Part shown: positions 43,019 to 52,347 of the stretch, one piece after another
How the letters are laid out: each line of letters begins with the position of its first letter
Numbering within the stretch: position 1 is the stretch's first letter
Assembly (NCBI GenBank): GCA_964472305.1
Contig: CAYYJR010000004.1
Coordinates: 62,001-126,000, forward strand
Reading direction: 5' to 3'
Source: CAYYJR01 sp964472305
GTDB taxonomy: Bacteria; Armatimonadota; Hebobacteria; CAIYQO01
DNA: 64,000 bases
The notes under the pieces: model-generated
The model's database searches: none
Seen by the model: the letters and a program-made list of their open reading frames with translations, nothing else
What the model was told of the DNA's origin: nothing
Position numbers and translations under genes: made by a program

Positions 43019-43708
43019 TCAATCATGCACTTCACCGCGGACCAGGTTGGGCGGCTCGCTGGCCGGCAGGTGGTGGAAGGCATCTTTTCCCAATACGGTG
43101 TCGCTGTCGGTGGCAATATAGTGATACCCCAGCGCTGCCCAGCTAGCGTGAAGCCCGATGGCGGAGGCTAACGCGGTGAGAATATCATCGGCGATATAGC
43201 TCGGGGTGCGCAGGATCGCCTCCAGTTCCATCTCGCTCACCGGCGTGCGGGTGAGTGATTTCAGCAAATCGGTATTACCGCCGTCCGACTGATCTTCTTC
43301 CGTCGCATAACCGGCGTGCGAGTCGGGGCCGTAGCCGGTGAAGATGCCTTCTTCCGGCGTGGTATTCGGCGGTTGTGCGTAAGCAGCGAAATATTCCGAG
43401 TTCGAAGTATAGTAATCAACTTCGGCGCCAAGGTTATACAGCCAGTATTCCGCCAGCGCGCTATCCTGCACCTTAAAGGCGATGCCCACGCACCCCAACG
43501 CACGCGTGAGGTGCATCGACATATCATTTAACACGTCCATATCGCCCGCGTCGGCGTTCCAGTCGAACACGGTGATCCACCCGTGATACGGCGGCGTCAC
43601 CCATGCCCACGAGGTCTCGTGGCGTTCATCCCAGTAGCTCGTCCAGGCCTGTTCCACCAGTTCGCGCTCGGTGGTACGCAGGTGCAAGTTCGCATAAAAA
43701 GAGCCCAT
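43019..43708 (-). CDS. Conserved-looking hypothetical protein
   Basis: 229 residues from ATG 43708, with AGGGGGAA upstream. It opens MGSFYANLHLRTTERELVEQ, continues with YHGWITVFDWNADAGDMDVL and then has LWYYLY-like AEYWLYNLGAEVDYYTSN. The same layout (MGxFYxNxxLR, then a VVYD-like strand, then a YWLY strand) occurs in uncharacterised proteins I recall from Planctomycetes and Armatimonadota. It is soluble, acidic and without cysteine-based motifs. Function is unknown. It is followed downstream by the GH28-like gene across about 260 bases. Confidence 0.65.
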   Translation of the reverse strand: MGSFYANLHLRTTERELVEQAWTSYWDERHETSWAWVTPPYHGWITVFDWNADAGDMDVLNDMSMHLTRALGCVGIAFKVQDSALAEYWLYNLGAEVDYYTSNSEYFAAYAQPPNTTPEEGIFTGYGPDSHAGYATEEDQSDGGNTDLLKSLTRTPVSEMELEAILRTPSYIADDILTALASAIGLHASWAALGYHYIATDSDTVLGKDAFHHLPASEPPNLVRGEVHD

Positions 43709-43823
43709 GCCGTTCCCCCTGACATCAGTGTAACGAGAGAACGGCATAGGCAGTGCACCGCGTGGGCGACATTACAGGCGGCTCATCATCGCGTATCCCT
43801 TCGGGACAAAAGCGCGGGGATAG

Positions 43824-46634
43824 CTATTTTGTATTCAACGATTCCAGGTTCTGTCGCACCAGTTCGATTTCAGTGCCATAGGTTGCCCAGTCGCCTTGTT
43901 TCTGTGCAGCCTGGGCTTTCTTCAGGTGCTCCAGCGCGGATTGCGCCAGCGCTTTTTGCGCGGGAGACGGCGTTGGCGATGCTGGAGCACCCGACGTTTC
44001 GGTCATCGCCGTCGCGGTCGGCACAGCATGGCCGGTCAGCGCGATCAGCGCTTCCTCCAGCGTCTGGCGCATCACCACCTGACCCTGGTCGGCTACGATC
44101 ACGCGCTTCAACTCAGGAATCTGCGATTTTTCCGCCTTCAGATAAATTGGCTGGGCGTAGAGCACCGTCTGCCCGAGCGGAATGACCAGCAGGTTGCCTT
44201 TCTCGACCTTGGATCCCGATTGGCGCCACAACGAAAAGGCCTGACTGATCTCCGGCATTTGTTCGATGCGCGCGGCGATCTGCTCCGGCCCGAACACCAT
44301 GCTCTGCTTCGGGAAGTTGTACACCATCATCTCGCCCAGATGGTCAGGGTCGTTGCGCGCGCTCAACCAGGCGACCATGTTCTGTTTGCCCGTCGGCGTG
44401 TAGGGACGAATGAGTAGATACTCCGGCTCGCTGCTGCCGGGCAGGCTCATCGCGATATAATACGCCGACATCGGCGCCACGGGCGCCCCCGGTATGCTGG
44501 GCACGGAATCACCGATATCCTCCCGGGGAATCTCCCACAGGTCTTCCTGACTGTAGAATTCATTCAGGTTCGTCATATGATACCGGCGATACACCTCGGA
44601 CAGCGCGTTGAACATGCCTTCCGGCACGCGCACGTGCTGCTGTAATCCAGCCGGCATTGACGACAACGGAGCGAACAGCCGCGGAAACACCGTGCGCCAG
44701 GCGCGGATGAATGGTTCGTTTTCGTTGGTCACGTACAACCTGGTGCCGCCACCGTAGGCGTCGATGACGACCTTCACCGCATTGCGAACGTAATTGGAGC
44801 GAATTTTTTTCTCGCCGCTGATCTCCAGGTCGGTATATTGTGCATAGGGATAGCGCAGGCTGCGCGTATACGCATCCATGATCCAGTACAGATGCCCGTC
44901 ATCGCCCACCACGATATACGGATCGCGATCGAAGAACAGGAACGGTGCCACCGCCTGTGCGCGGTCGGCGATCTGACGGCGCATCAGGATGCGGCTCTCC
45001 GGGGTGATGTAACTGGATACCATCAGGTCGAGTGAACCGAAGCGCATCGCCATCAACCAGCGCACCAGCGGATTCTTCAGTCCGATGCCGGCCGGTCCCT
45101 GGTAGGTGCTGTATTCGTTCGATCCCTCACCGCGCGGGTAGTCGAATTCCTGCTGGTTACTGCGCACGACCGCATAATCGCTGTTCAACTCGCCGAAATA
45201 GATCTCCGGGCGCTTGACGTGCAATCCGGGCACCGTGGACTTCGGCGGGATATCCTTCATCAGGAAGAGCGGTTCGCCTTTGGCGGGGTCGAAGGTGTTC
45301 ACTGGCGACATCACCACCCCATACCCATGGGTGTAGACCAGGTGGCGATTGATCCAGCGCTGCGTGCCGGGAATCTGGCTCATATTCATTTCGCGCGCCG
45401 CCAGCATCACCTGACGCAACTGCCCGTTCAACCGGTAGCGGTCGATATCCACATTCGCGATCTGGTAATAGGAACGCAATCCCTGGAGTTGCTGAAGGGT
45501 AGTCAGCAATGGGCGCTGATCCCACAGGCGGATATTCTGCACCGTGTGGGGCGACGACGCCAGCGATGCCGTGCTCACCTGCTGATCCGGGTCGAATGCC
45601 AGCGAGCGTACCTTATTCAGATCATAGGCTTGCCGCGTCAGCGCGATGTGGTTTTTCAAGTAGGGCGCTTCCAGCGCCAGTTCGTTAGGCGCCACGCGGA
45701 ACCGCTGCACTAATGCGGGATAGATGCCCAGTGCCACCACTGAAATGGCTATCCAGCAGCCCAGTGTGATGAGCAGCGTTTTAAAGTTCCACCGTTTCAG
45801 GTTGATCAGCACCACCAGCGCCGCCGCGATGGCTACGCCGAACATGAACCACAGCGCCGGCAGGCGCGCGTTGACATCGGTATACCCGGCGCCGACGAAG
45901 AGGCTGTTATTCGAGTAGAGCACGCTGAAGCGCCCAAGATAATAACCCAGCGCTTTGCTGAGGAAGACCAGTGCCAGCAACACGGACAGGTGGAGCACCT
46001 CAGTGTTAATGGACGCGCTTCGGCCCCTGCGCAATGTGCGCAGCCCGCGCGTGGTCATGTAGACAACGGCCGTCATCGCCAGCGCCAGCAGCAGCGTGGA
46101 GAACAGCCACTGGTTCAGCAGCTCCCACGCCGGCAAGTGGAAGAGGTAGAACCCAATGTCGCGGTGGAAGATGGGATCGGTGGTGCCGACCTGCTGTCCG
46201 GTGGAAAAGAGCAGAAACTGCGGCCAATAATCCGCCGCCGCGCGCCCCACGCCGAGTGCAAAGAGGAAGGTGAGCAATCCGCAGCCCCAGAAGATGAGCC
46301 GGCGCAGCGTGCGGTCGACGATATCGATTGTACGTTCGCGCAGCCTTTCGCTCAATGTATACCAGGCGGTGTTGGACGTTTGCCGCAGCGCGATCCAGAC
46401 GTTGGCGAAAGCGATAACGAAGAAAAACGTGCCGATGGCGCCCCCAAGTACCCAGCGACCCCAGAACATCACCCAGTAGACGTCGGTCCGTGCCATTTCA
46501 CGATACCAGAGGAAATCCGTCACCCATTGCGAGAGGCGCGGGAGGACGATCAGCAGCACCAGCGCGACGAGCGCCAGCGTAACCCACAGACCTTTCCGAT
46601 CTTGCGGAATACGGGGTAAATCACGATATACCAT
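43824..46634 (-). CDS. UPF0182 family large membrane protein
   Basis: 936 residues, with GTAGGAGG before the ATG. The N-terminal third has about seven membrane helices (starting VTLALVALVLLIVLPRL, then WVLGGAIGTFFFVIAFANVW). A large extracytoplasmic domain of about 550 residues follows, with family blocks IRLWDQRPLLTTLQQLQGLR, YVHGYG-like YTHGYGVVMSPV, PEIYFGELNSDYAVV and VKVVIDAYGG. The tail (about 880-936) is Ala/Gln-rich with coiled character. The family is widespread in Actinobacteria, Cyanobacteria and Armatimonadota; its function is unknown. Confidence 0.93.
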   Translation of the reverse strand: MVYRDLPRIPQDRKGLWVTLALVALVLLIVLPRLSQWVTDFLWYREMARTDVYWVMFWGRWVLGGAIGTFFFVIAFANVWIALRQTSNTAWYTLSERLRERTIDIVDRTLRRLIFWGCGLLTFLFALGVGRAAADYWPQFLLFSTGQQVGTTDPIFHRDIGFYLFHLPAWELLNQWLFSTLLLALAMTAVVYMTTRGLRTLRRGRSASINTEVLHLSVLLALVFLSKALGYYLGRFSVLYSNNSLFVGAGYTDVNARLPALWFMFGVAIAAALVVLINLKRWNFKTLLITLGCWIAISVVALGIYPALVQRFRVAPNELALEAPYLKNHIALTRQAYDLNKVRSLAFDPDQQVSTASLASSPHTVQNIRLWDQRPLLTTLQQLQGLRSYYQIANVDIDRYRLNGQLRQVMLAAREMNMSQIPGTQRWINRHLVYTHGYGVVMSPVNTFDPAKGEPLFLMKDIPPKSTVPGLHVKRPEIYFGELNSDYAVVRSNQQEFDYPRGEGSNEYSTYQGPAGIGLKNPLVRWLMAMRFGSLDLMVSSYITPESRILMRRQIADRAQAVAPFLFFDRDPYIVVGDDGHLYWIMDAYTRSLRYPYAQYTDLEISGEKKIRSNYVRNAVKVVIDAYGGGTRLYVTNENEPFIRAWRTVFPRLFAPLSSMPAGLQQHVRVPEGMFNALSEVYRRYHMTNLNEFYSQEDLWEIPREDIGDSVPSIPGAPVAPMSAYYIAMSLPGSSEPEYLLIRPYTPTGKQNMVAWLSARNDPDHLGEMMVYNFPKQSMVFGPEQIAARIEQMPEISQAFSLWRQSGSKVEKGNLLVIPLGQTVLYAQPIYLKAEKSQIPELKRVIVADQGQVVMRQTLEEALIALTGHAVPTATAMTETSGAPASPTPSPAQKALAQSALEHLKKAQAAQKQGDWATYGTEIELVRQNLESLNTK

Positions 46635-46972
46635 CAGACACGCCTCCTACGACTACAATCACACACCATCAACACTATCTGCATCCTATCCCTTTCCCGA
46701 CCGGGAATGTTTCAAACAGTATGGCACGCAACGCTGCAAATTCTACCGTTACCGGTGAAATATAGCAACCCGTCATAACTGCACCTGTTGCATCGGGTGG
46801 ACGATTGCCCACCCCATCCGGCGGTTGATCATCGGTTTGCAGGTAAAAGTCGGATTCAATCCGGGCGAACAGCGTGTCGGACAGGGAATGCGCCGGTGCG
46901 GGTTTGTGCCACTCCGGGCACAGGTGCTACAATACGAGTAACCATTCTCACGCATGCCGAGTGTTGCCAATC
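46635..46972. other. Divergent intergenic region
   Basis: No gene supported. It has a 6-bp palindrome (TTCCCG/CGGGAA, about 46692-46705) near the UPF0182 side. A TACAAT box at 46928-46933 lies about 40 bases before the DUF815 start. Nothing else is recognisable. Confidence 0.45.
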
Positions 46973-47860
46973 ATGTCTACCGATACCACGCCTCCCACCT
47001 TCGCCGAGTTGTTGCCTGACCTGACGCGCTTGCTGGAAAAGGCCGAACGGTTGCTGGATGTGCACGTCCCGCCAGGCGTGGAGGACGCGTTCACTGAAGC
47101 CACGGCCTTTATCTGGCAGCGCCGCGACGGTGTCGGGCGCTTTCGCCCGGTGCGCCACGTGGACAACATCCGCCTGCGGGATCTGCTGGGCATCGAGGCG
47201 CAGTTGGGCAAGCTGGTACGCAACACGCGCCAACTGCTCCACGGCGCGCCGGCCAACCACGTGCTGCTGTGGGGCGATCGCGGCACCGGCAAATCCTCCG
47301 CGGTGAAGGCGCTGCTGCACGAATTCGCCGGCGACGGCTTGCGGCTGATCCAGGTGCATCGCCAGGATCTGCTCGATTTGCCGGATATCATCGACCGCCT
47401 GTGGGACCGTCCGGAAAAATTCATCCTTTTCTGCGATGACCTCTCCTTCGAAGCCGACGACGCGGAATACAAAGAGTTAAAGGCGATGCTGGAAGGCGGC
47501 CTGCACGCGCAACCACCCAACCTGCGCATTTATGCCACCTCCAACCGGCGCCACCTCATCCCGGAACGCATGGCCGACCGCCAGGTGATGGTGAACGGTG
47601 ACGAAGCGCATCCCAACGAAGCCATCGAGGAACAACTGTCGCTGGCAGACCGCTTCGGCCTGCGGTTGGGATTTTATAAAATCGACCAGCAAACCTACCT
47701 GCACATCGTTCGCCACCTGGCCGCTATTCGCGGCTTGCGCGTCGATCCCGCCGACCTCGAACGCGATGCCCTGCGCTGGGCGATGTCGTACTCCGGCCGC
47801 TCAGGCCGCAGCGCCCGCCAGTATATCGACGATTTAGAAGGCCGGATGGCGGTAGAATAA
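46973..47860 (+). CDS. DUF815 AAA+ ATPase
   Basis: 295 residues from ATG 46973 (weak ribosome-binding site). Family marks are LLGIEAQLGKLVRNTRQLLHG, Walker A LLWGDRGTGKSSAVKALL, Walker B FILFCDDLSFE, YKELKAMLEGGL, and the sensor block RIYATSNRRHLIPERM. SLADRFGLRLGFYKIDQQTYL then precedes a helical lid. DUF815 proteins are AAA+ ATPases of unknown role, soluble and cytoplasmic. It is followed by a terminator, so it is monocistronic. Confidence 0.93.
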   Translation: MSTDTTPPTFAELLPDLTRLLEKAERLLDVHVPPGVEDAFTEATAFIWQRRDGVGRFRPVRHVDNIRLRDLLGIEAQLGKLVRNTRQLLHGAPANHVLLWGDRGTGKSSAVKALLHEFAGDGLRLIQVHRQDLLDLPDIIDRLWDRPEKFILFCDDLSFEADDAEYKELKAMLEGGLHAQPPNLRIYATSNRRHLIPERMADRQVMVNGDEAHPNEAIEEQLSLADRFGLRLGFYKIDQQTYLHIVRHLAAIRGLRVDPADLERDALRWAMSYSGRSGRSARQYIDDLEGRMAVE

Positions 47861-47868
47861 TGCCTGGG

Positions 47869-47896
47869 AGCGCGGGCGAGGGCGCCCGCGCTTTCT
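47869..47896 (+). terminator. Terminator after the DUF815 gene
   Basis: A 10-bp GC-rich stem (47869-47878 with 47883-47892) and an AGGG loop, followed by a short TTCT. Confidence 0.65.
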
Positions 47897-47933
47897 GGTT
47901 TCACCGCCCGTATTGTCCGGGTAATCCTGCGAC

Positions 47934-48845
47934 ATGATTCATGCCATCGGCTATGCCGGGATCTGCCTGGGACTGACGCGGCGGTCTATCACGCGGACGG
48001 TGCGGCTGGCCAATGCGGCACCCGACCGGCTGCGTGAATTGATCCGGGCCAATCTCACCGATCTGCTCGCGATTCTCGCTTATAACAGCGAGCAGCATTT
48101 CTGCCTGTTCCGCATTAACCAGGGCATTATCCCCTTTACCTCGCACCCGGTGAACACGCTGCGCTGGTGGGAAGAGTTCGCCCCGCTGCTGCGCGCCAAC
48201 GGCGACTATATCCGGGCACATTGCCTGCGCGTGAGCATGCATCCGGGGCAATACACCGTGCTGAACTCGGAGAACCCGGCGGTGGTGAAGGCGGCGCTGG
48301 CGGATGTGACCGCCACTTGTCGCGTGCTGGACGCGATGGAACTGAACGGCACGCACAAGCTGGTCGTCCATGGCGGCGCGGGCAAACCCGACCGGGCAAC
48401 GGCGCTGGCACGATTGGAAGCGAACTGGCCGCGCGTACCGGAGCAGGTGCGCCGGCGATTGGTATTCGAGAATGACGATAAAATCTTCAGCGCGGAGGAA
48501 TTGCTGCCCGTCTGCCGACGGCTGGGCGTGCCCATGGTGTTCGATTGGCTGCATCACCACGCGTTGCCCGGCGGGTGGGCTGACCGCCCGGTGGCGGAGA
48601 TCATGGCGGAGGTGGCGTCCACTTGGCGTGTGGAGGACGGCCTCCCCAAGGTGCATTTCAGCAGCCAGGATCCCCACAAACGCCCCGGCGCCCATGCCTA
48701 CTGGCTGGACGCCGCCGACTTCCACACCTTCCGCGCGCAACTCGCGCATCTCACCGTGGACGTGATGGCCGAGTGCAAAGGCAAAGACCTGGCGCTCATC
48801 CGCCTGCGCGAGGAACTGGGGTGGGAGATGCTGGCATGCTGCTGA
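47934..48845 (+). CDS. uvsE: UV damage endonuclease (UvsE/UVDE)
   Basis: 303 residues. The TIM-barrel UVDE fold shows IGYAGICLGL, LIRANLTDLLAILAYN, FRINQGIIPFTSHP and LRVSMHPGQYTVLNSE. KLVVHGGAGKPDR, LVFENDDKIFSAEEL and PMVFDWLHHHALP follow, together with VHFSSQDPHKRPGAH. Metal-binding His and Glu residues are all present. The enzyme nicks DNA 5' of cyclobutane dimers and 6-4 photoproducts, an alternative to nucleotide excision repair. The ribosome-binding site is weak. It is a single-gene unit between a terminator and a convergent gene. Confidence 0.94.
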   Translation: MIHAIGYAGICLGLTRRSITRTVRLANAAPDRLRELIRANLTDLLAILAYNSEQHFCLFRINQGIIPFTSHPVNTLRWWEEFAPLLRANGDYIRAHCLRVSMHPGQYTVLNSENPAVVKAALADVTATCRVLDAMELNGTHKLVVHGGAGKPDRATALARLEANWPRVPEQVRRRLVFENDDKIFSAEELLPVCRRLGVPMVFDWLHHHALPGGWADRPVAEIMAEVASTWRVEDGLPKVHFSSQDPHKRPGAHAYWLDAADFHTFRAQLAHLTVDVMAECKGKDLALIRLREELGWEMLACC

Positions 48846-48953
48846 TCATCCCGCGAGAGGCACCGGGTGAAGTGTCACGCTACACTCCTGCCCTCAACCA
48901 CCATACCAGGCACTGGCAGCGCAAACAAGCCGCAACGCGACAATCCGCGACAT

Positions 48954-49835
48954 CTACTCACCGGGCGGTGGGAAACCTACCCACGTGTTCACCCACGCCG
49001 ACGCGGCATAGTAGCCATTCCCCCCGGTCCCAACGCGCTGTACCGGTTGCGCCGGTGGGGCAATGAAGATGCGCGCGCGCACGGTGACCGGCGTCAGCAA
49101 GTAGGTCTCCGGGGTGAGGAAATCCCAGTTCTGCGACTTCAACGCGGCGATGACGATAGTCACGTCTTTCGTCTTGCCGGGTTCCAGCATGACCGCCTGG
49201 GGATTTTCGCCGGCCGGCATGTTGGCGGCTTGCTTCAGCGCGAAGTTTATCTGCGTCCCGAGGCGGGATGAGAAGTAGAAACCTTCCAGTGTAACGAGGC
49301 TGCACTGCAACACCGTGGCGCCGCGATTGGTCATGCTGACCGGCACGGTGGTTGGCCGGTCGAAATACAGTGGGCTGACCGTACCCAGCTTCACCGTCAC
49401 CGGAAAGGCTGCGATCATTTGGGCGATCTTCTCCGCATCGTCCGGTGCCCGGCGACCCATCGGCCCGGCGGTAATCTGATAGCCATACTGATACCGCTGC
49501 AGATAGAAGAGCCAGCGCGAATTCTGTGCCAATATAAAACCGCCATGATCCATGATTATCATACCCTGCGGCGGCATGGGCGGCATGCGGTGGCGAAGCA
49601 CCAGGGTGGCGTCCGCGGTGCCCTTCAGCACCCGTTCGACCTTGATCGTTGTCTGCCCGTCGTTCCAGTCACCGGTCTGTGGTTGGCGTACTTCATCCAC
49701 GACCGTCCCCACTACGATCAGGTCGGACGTGCCGACCAACTCCTCATCGGTGATCGCGGCCATCATCGCCCCTGCCCCCAGCGACCAGGCCAGGCAGCAT
49801 GCCAGCGCGACAAAACAGCGTAGATACAGCATCAT
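48954..49835 (-). CDS. Secreted hypothetical protein
   Basis: 293 residues; GGAGGTAAC precedes two adjacent ATG codons. A signal peptide (residues about 4-26, LRCFVALACCLAWSLGAGAM) precedes a domain beginning ITDEELVGTSDLIVVGTVVDE and TTIKVERVLKGTADATLVLR. That resembles the start of OB-like extracellular proteins annotated only as hypothetical. A second beta-sandwich-like region follows (TVPVSMTNRGATVLQCSLVT, then MLEPGKTKDVTIVIAALK). Its function is unknown; it is probably periplasmic or surface exposed. Confidence 0.7.
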   Translation of the reverse strand: MMLYLRCFVALACCLAWSLGAGAMMAAITDEELVGTSDLIVVGTVVDEVRQPQTGDWNDGQTTIKVERVLKGTADATLVLRHRMPPMPPQGMIIMDHGGFILAQNSRWLFYLQRYQYGYQITAGPMGRRAPDDAEKIAQMIAAFPVTVKLGTVSPLYFDRPTTVPVSMTNRGATVLQCSLVTLEGFYFSSRLGTQINFALKQAANMPAGENPQAVMLEPGKTKDVTIVIAALKSQNWDFLTPETYLLTPVTVRARIFIAPPAQPVQRVGTGGNGYYAASAWVNTWVGFPPPGE

Positions 49836-49996
49836 GTTACCTCCAGGATATTAGACGCGCTTATGCGCCAGGATGTTCCCACCAACCATGACATCGGCAT
49901 GAACACGCGAAAATCAGTTGCCGGTGGCATGCTGAAATAATTGGGCGTGTGAGCACGCCGGACTGTCCGATAATAGACATTCACACGCCGCAATCG

Positions 49997-50371
49997 TCAG
50001 ATGTGCCGGCTGTCTTCTTCGTCCTTCACCGCGTAGCCGCTCTCCTGACGCTGGAAGTTGACTTCGTTCTTCTTGACATAGGCGTTGAATACGTCATCGG
50101 CGGACATGCCCAGCACCTGTGCCAGTGAGATGAGAAAGTGTAACATATCGACCACTTCAACGCAGCAGTTTTGCTGGTCAAACGTCTGGTATTTCGCCCA
50201 CCACTTCCACGGCACACTGTCGGTGAGTTCGGCAATTTCCTGGCTCATGGCACGGCAATAATTCAATACCCAGTGCACGCGTTCTTCGTCAGTCATCTGC
50301 GCGGTATCGACGCCGACGCGACAGTTCAAGCGTTGTTGCATAGCAAACAGGGTTTCCAGACGATCAGGCAT
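49997..50371 (-). CDS. All-alpha NTP pyrophosphatase-like (dimeric dUTPase-type) protein
   Basis: 124 residues. The metal-binding pattern of the MazG/dUTPase all-alpha superfamily is visible: SQEIAELTDSVPWKWW (ExxE), then CVEVVDMLHFLISLAQVLGM (ExxD), then VFNAYVKKNEVNFQRQ. This is the single-domain dimeric dUTPase-like form. Such enzymes hydrolyse non-canonical or excess nucleoside triphosphates in the cytoplasm. The exact substrate is not deducible. It is divergent from the HD gene. Confidence 0.82.
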   Translation of the reverse strand: MPDRLETLFAMQQRLNCRVGVDTAQMTDEERVHWVLNYCRAMSQEIAELTDSVPWKWWAKYQTFDQQNCCVEVVDMLHFLISLAQVLGMSADDVFNAYVKKNEVNFQRQESGYAVKDEEDSRHI

Positions 50372-50480
50372 CTCCGACGGTCTCCCCTCAAGCGGTTTGT
50401 TCCCATATTATTCGTTTCCACCTGTCGCAATACCTGCCGCCGGCAGGAAATAGGCGCGCGAAAGCGGAAGAAGAGGCGTG

Positions 50481-51164
50481 ATGCATACCGAATTCCGCGC
50501 GAGATTGCGTGCCATGGCCGAACAATATCTGCACGACGCCAATGGCTGTCATCGCACCGATCATACCGTGCGCGTGGTGGCTAACGCGCTCACCCTCGCC
50601 CGCGCCTACCCGGAGGTGGATAACGAGGCGCTGGAAACGGCGGCGTGGCTGCACGACGTGGGGCGCGGGCTGGAACGGGCGGAAGGCCTGTCGCATGCCA
50701 AACTCTCCGCGCGCATCGCGAAACCATTGCTGATCGCGGAAGGATTTTCTCCGGAGCGGGTGCAGCTTATCGTGACCGCCATTGCCGATCACCGCTTCTC
50801 GTCGGGCCGAATACCCGTCAGCCTGGAGGGTAAATTGCTGCAGGATGCCGACCGGCTGGACGCGCTGGGCGCCATCGGCATCGCACGCACTTTTGCGGAA
50901 GGCATGACGCGCACGCTGTATCATCCCGACGACCCATTCGTCACGCGGCGCGCACCGGATGACGACCGGTATACGCTCGATCATTTTTTTGCTAAACTAT
51001 TACAGTTGCCGCAAACGCTGCACACACCGGAGGCACGCGCGCTGGCTGATCTGCGCGTGCAATACATGCACGGATTTCTGCGACAACTGGCGCAGGAACT
51101 CGCCGTTGAGATCGTGCACGCATTCAACGCCCTCCCGTCCGCAACCACGGGAGACGACGCATAG
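50481..51164 (+). CDS. HD-domain phosphohydrolase
   Basis: 227 residues from ATG 50481, with AGAGG upstream. The HD metal site appears as HRTDHTVRVVANAL, then AAWLHDVGRG (His58, Asp59), then ADHRFSSG and LLQDADRLDALG. The family includes YedJ-like and dNTP or cyclic-nucleotide phosphohydrolases. It is followed 14 bases later by a small membrane protein gene and then coaX, all on the plus strand, so an operon HD-membrane protein-coaX is likely. Confidence 0.85.
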   Translation: MHTEFRARLRAMAEQYLHDANGCHRTDHTVRVVANALTLARAYPEVDNEALETAAWLHDVGRGLERAEGLSHAKLSARIAKPLLIAEGFSPERVQLIVTAIADHRFSSGRIPVSLEGKLLQDADRLDALGAIGIARTFAEGMTRTLYHPDDPFVTRRAPDDDRYTLDHFFAKLLQLPQTLHTPEARALADLRVQYMHGFLRQLAQELAVEIVHAFNALPSATTGDDA

Positions 51165-51178
51165 GCAGGACGACACCA

Positions 51179-51511
51179 ATGGAAGAATATACTGGATATG
51201 AAGTCAAAGAGCCGCCGATCCAGATAGCCGGGCGGTTCCTCGGCATCGTGGTCTTTCTCGTCGGCATCGGCATGCTCGGCCTGACGTTTTTACTGGCCTA
51301 CAAGGGATTCAACAATCCCGATCTGCTGATTCCGCTGCGCTCGCTGCGCGGCGACGCCGCGACAGAACCGACCGCGGTATATCTGGTCATCGGATTGCGG
51401 CTGGTACTGCTGTTCGTGATGGGCTACCTCGGCTCGCTGATTGCGGGGCGGGGCGCGCATCTGTTCTTTTCCGCGAAACGCGAGGCTCAGCGTGTTACTC
51501 CTGGCGATTGA
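51179..51511 (+). CDS. Hypothetical two-span membrane protein
   Basis: 110 residues, with AGGA before the ATG. Two hydrophobic segments lie at about 17-41 (LGIVVFLVGIGMLGLTFLLAY) and 67-92 (VYLVIGLRLVLLFVMGYLGS). The polar N-terminus and charged C-terminus suggest both ends are on the same side. Its 3' end overlaps the start of coaX by 20 bases. Function is unknown. Confidence 0.7.
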   Translation: MEEYTGYEVKEPPIQIAGRFLGIVVFLVGIGMLGLTFLLAYKGFNNPDLLIPLRSLRGDAATEPTAVYLVIGLRLVLLFVMGYLGSLIAGRGAHLFFSAKREAQRVTPGD

Positions 51512-52238
51512 TCAGGGCAATACGCGTACCAAGTTCGGCCTGTTTCATGATGGCGCGTTACTGCGCGCCTGGGCCACGGCCACGCAAAAAACCGCCACCG
51601 CCGCGGAGCTGCGCTCCGCGGCGTTCGCACATCCGGATCTCCCGGCGGGCATCCCGGTCGGCTTGTGTACGGTGGTGCCGGAACTGCTGCCGGCGTGGCG
51701 ACAGTCGGCAGAGGATGCCGCCTTTTCGCTCACCATTTTCACCGGGGAATCCCCCACCCCGCTGTGTAATGCCTACGCCACTCCGGCCACGCTCGGGCCC
51801 GATCGCTTACTGACCGCGGTGGCCGCCGCGCACCGGGTTGGGATGCCCGTGCTGCCTGTCAGCCTGGGCACCGCCACGGTGGTGGATGCGGTTTCCGCCG
51901 ATGGCGCCTATCTGGGCGGCATGATCGCACCGGGCATCGGCGTCACGACGGCGGGTCTGTTCTCCGCCACCAGCGCGCTGCCGGACACTGCCTGGCGCGT
52001 ACCCGCGCAACCCATTGGCCGCACCACCGATGACGCCATAGCCGCCGGCATGTTCTACGCAGCCGTCGGCGGGGTGCAGGCGATGATCCGCGCGGTGCGC
52101 GATGCACTGGGCACGGCGGCGCCGCTGGCGCTCACCGGCGGCTGGGCGGCGCAAGTTGCTCCCCACCTGGACGACGTGGCGCTGGTCGATGCGCATTTGA
52201 CGCTACACGGCATCGCCATCACGCTCGCGGACCGGTAA
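51492..52238 (+). CDS. coaX: Type III pantothenate kinase
   Basis: 248 residues from GTG 51492, with GAGG 6 bases upstream and a 20-base overlap with the previous gene. The ATP-binding motif is AIDQGNTRTKFGL (Asp7, Gly9, Asn10). GPDRLLTAVAAAH, SLGTATVVDAVSADG and YLGGMIAPGIGVT follow, and ALTGG lies near the end. It phosphorylates pantothenate, the first step of coenzyme A synthesis. coaD, a later step, is 6 kb to the right on the opposite strand. Confidence 0.93.
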   Translation: MLLLAIDQGNTRTKFGLFHDGALLRAWATATQKTATAAELRSAAFAHPDLPAGIPVGLCTVVPELLPAWRQSAEDAAFSLTIFTGESPTPLCNAYATPATLGPDRLLTAVAAAHRVGMPVLPVSLGTATVVDAVSADGAYLGGMIAPGIGVTTAGLFSATSALPDTAWRVPAQPIGRTTDDAIAAGMFYAAVGGVQAMIRAVRDALGTAAPLALTGGWAAQVAPHLDDVALVDAHLTLHGIAITLADR

Positions 52239-52347
52239 TATATCCCGCACGCAACCTGTTGCGCGTTGCAGGAATCGTTCCTCCCCATCACGAATCTTCT
52301 GATACTCCCCGAGCACAACAGACATTTGCGAGATTAGTGGAGATTTC

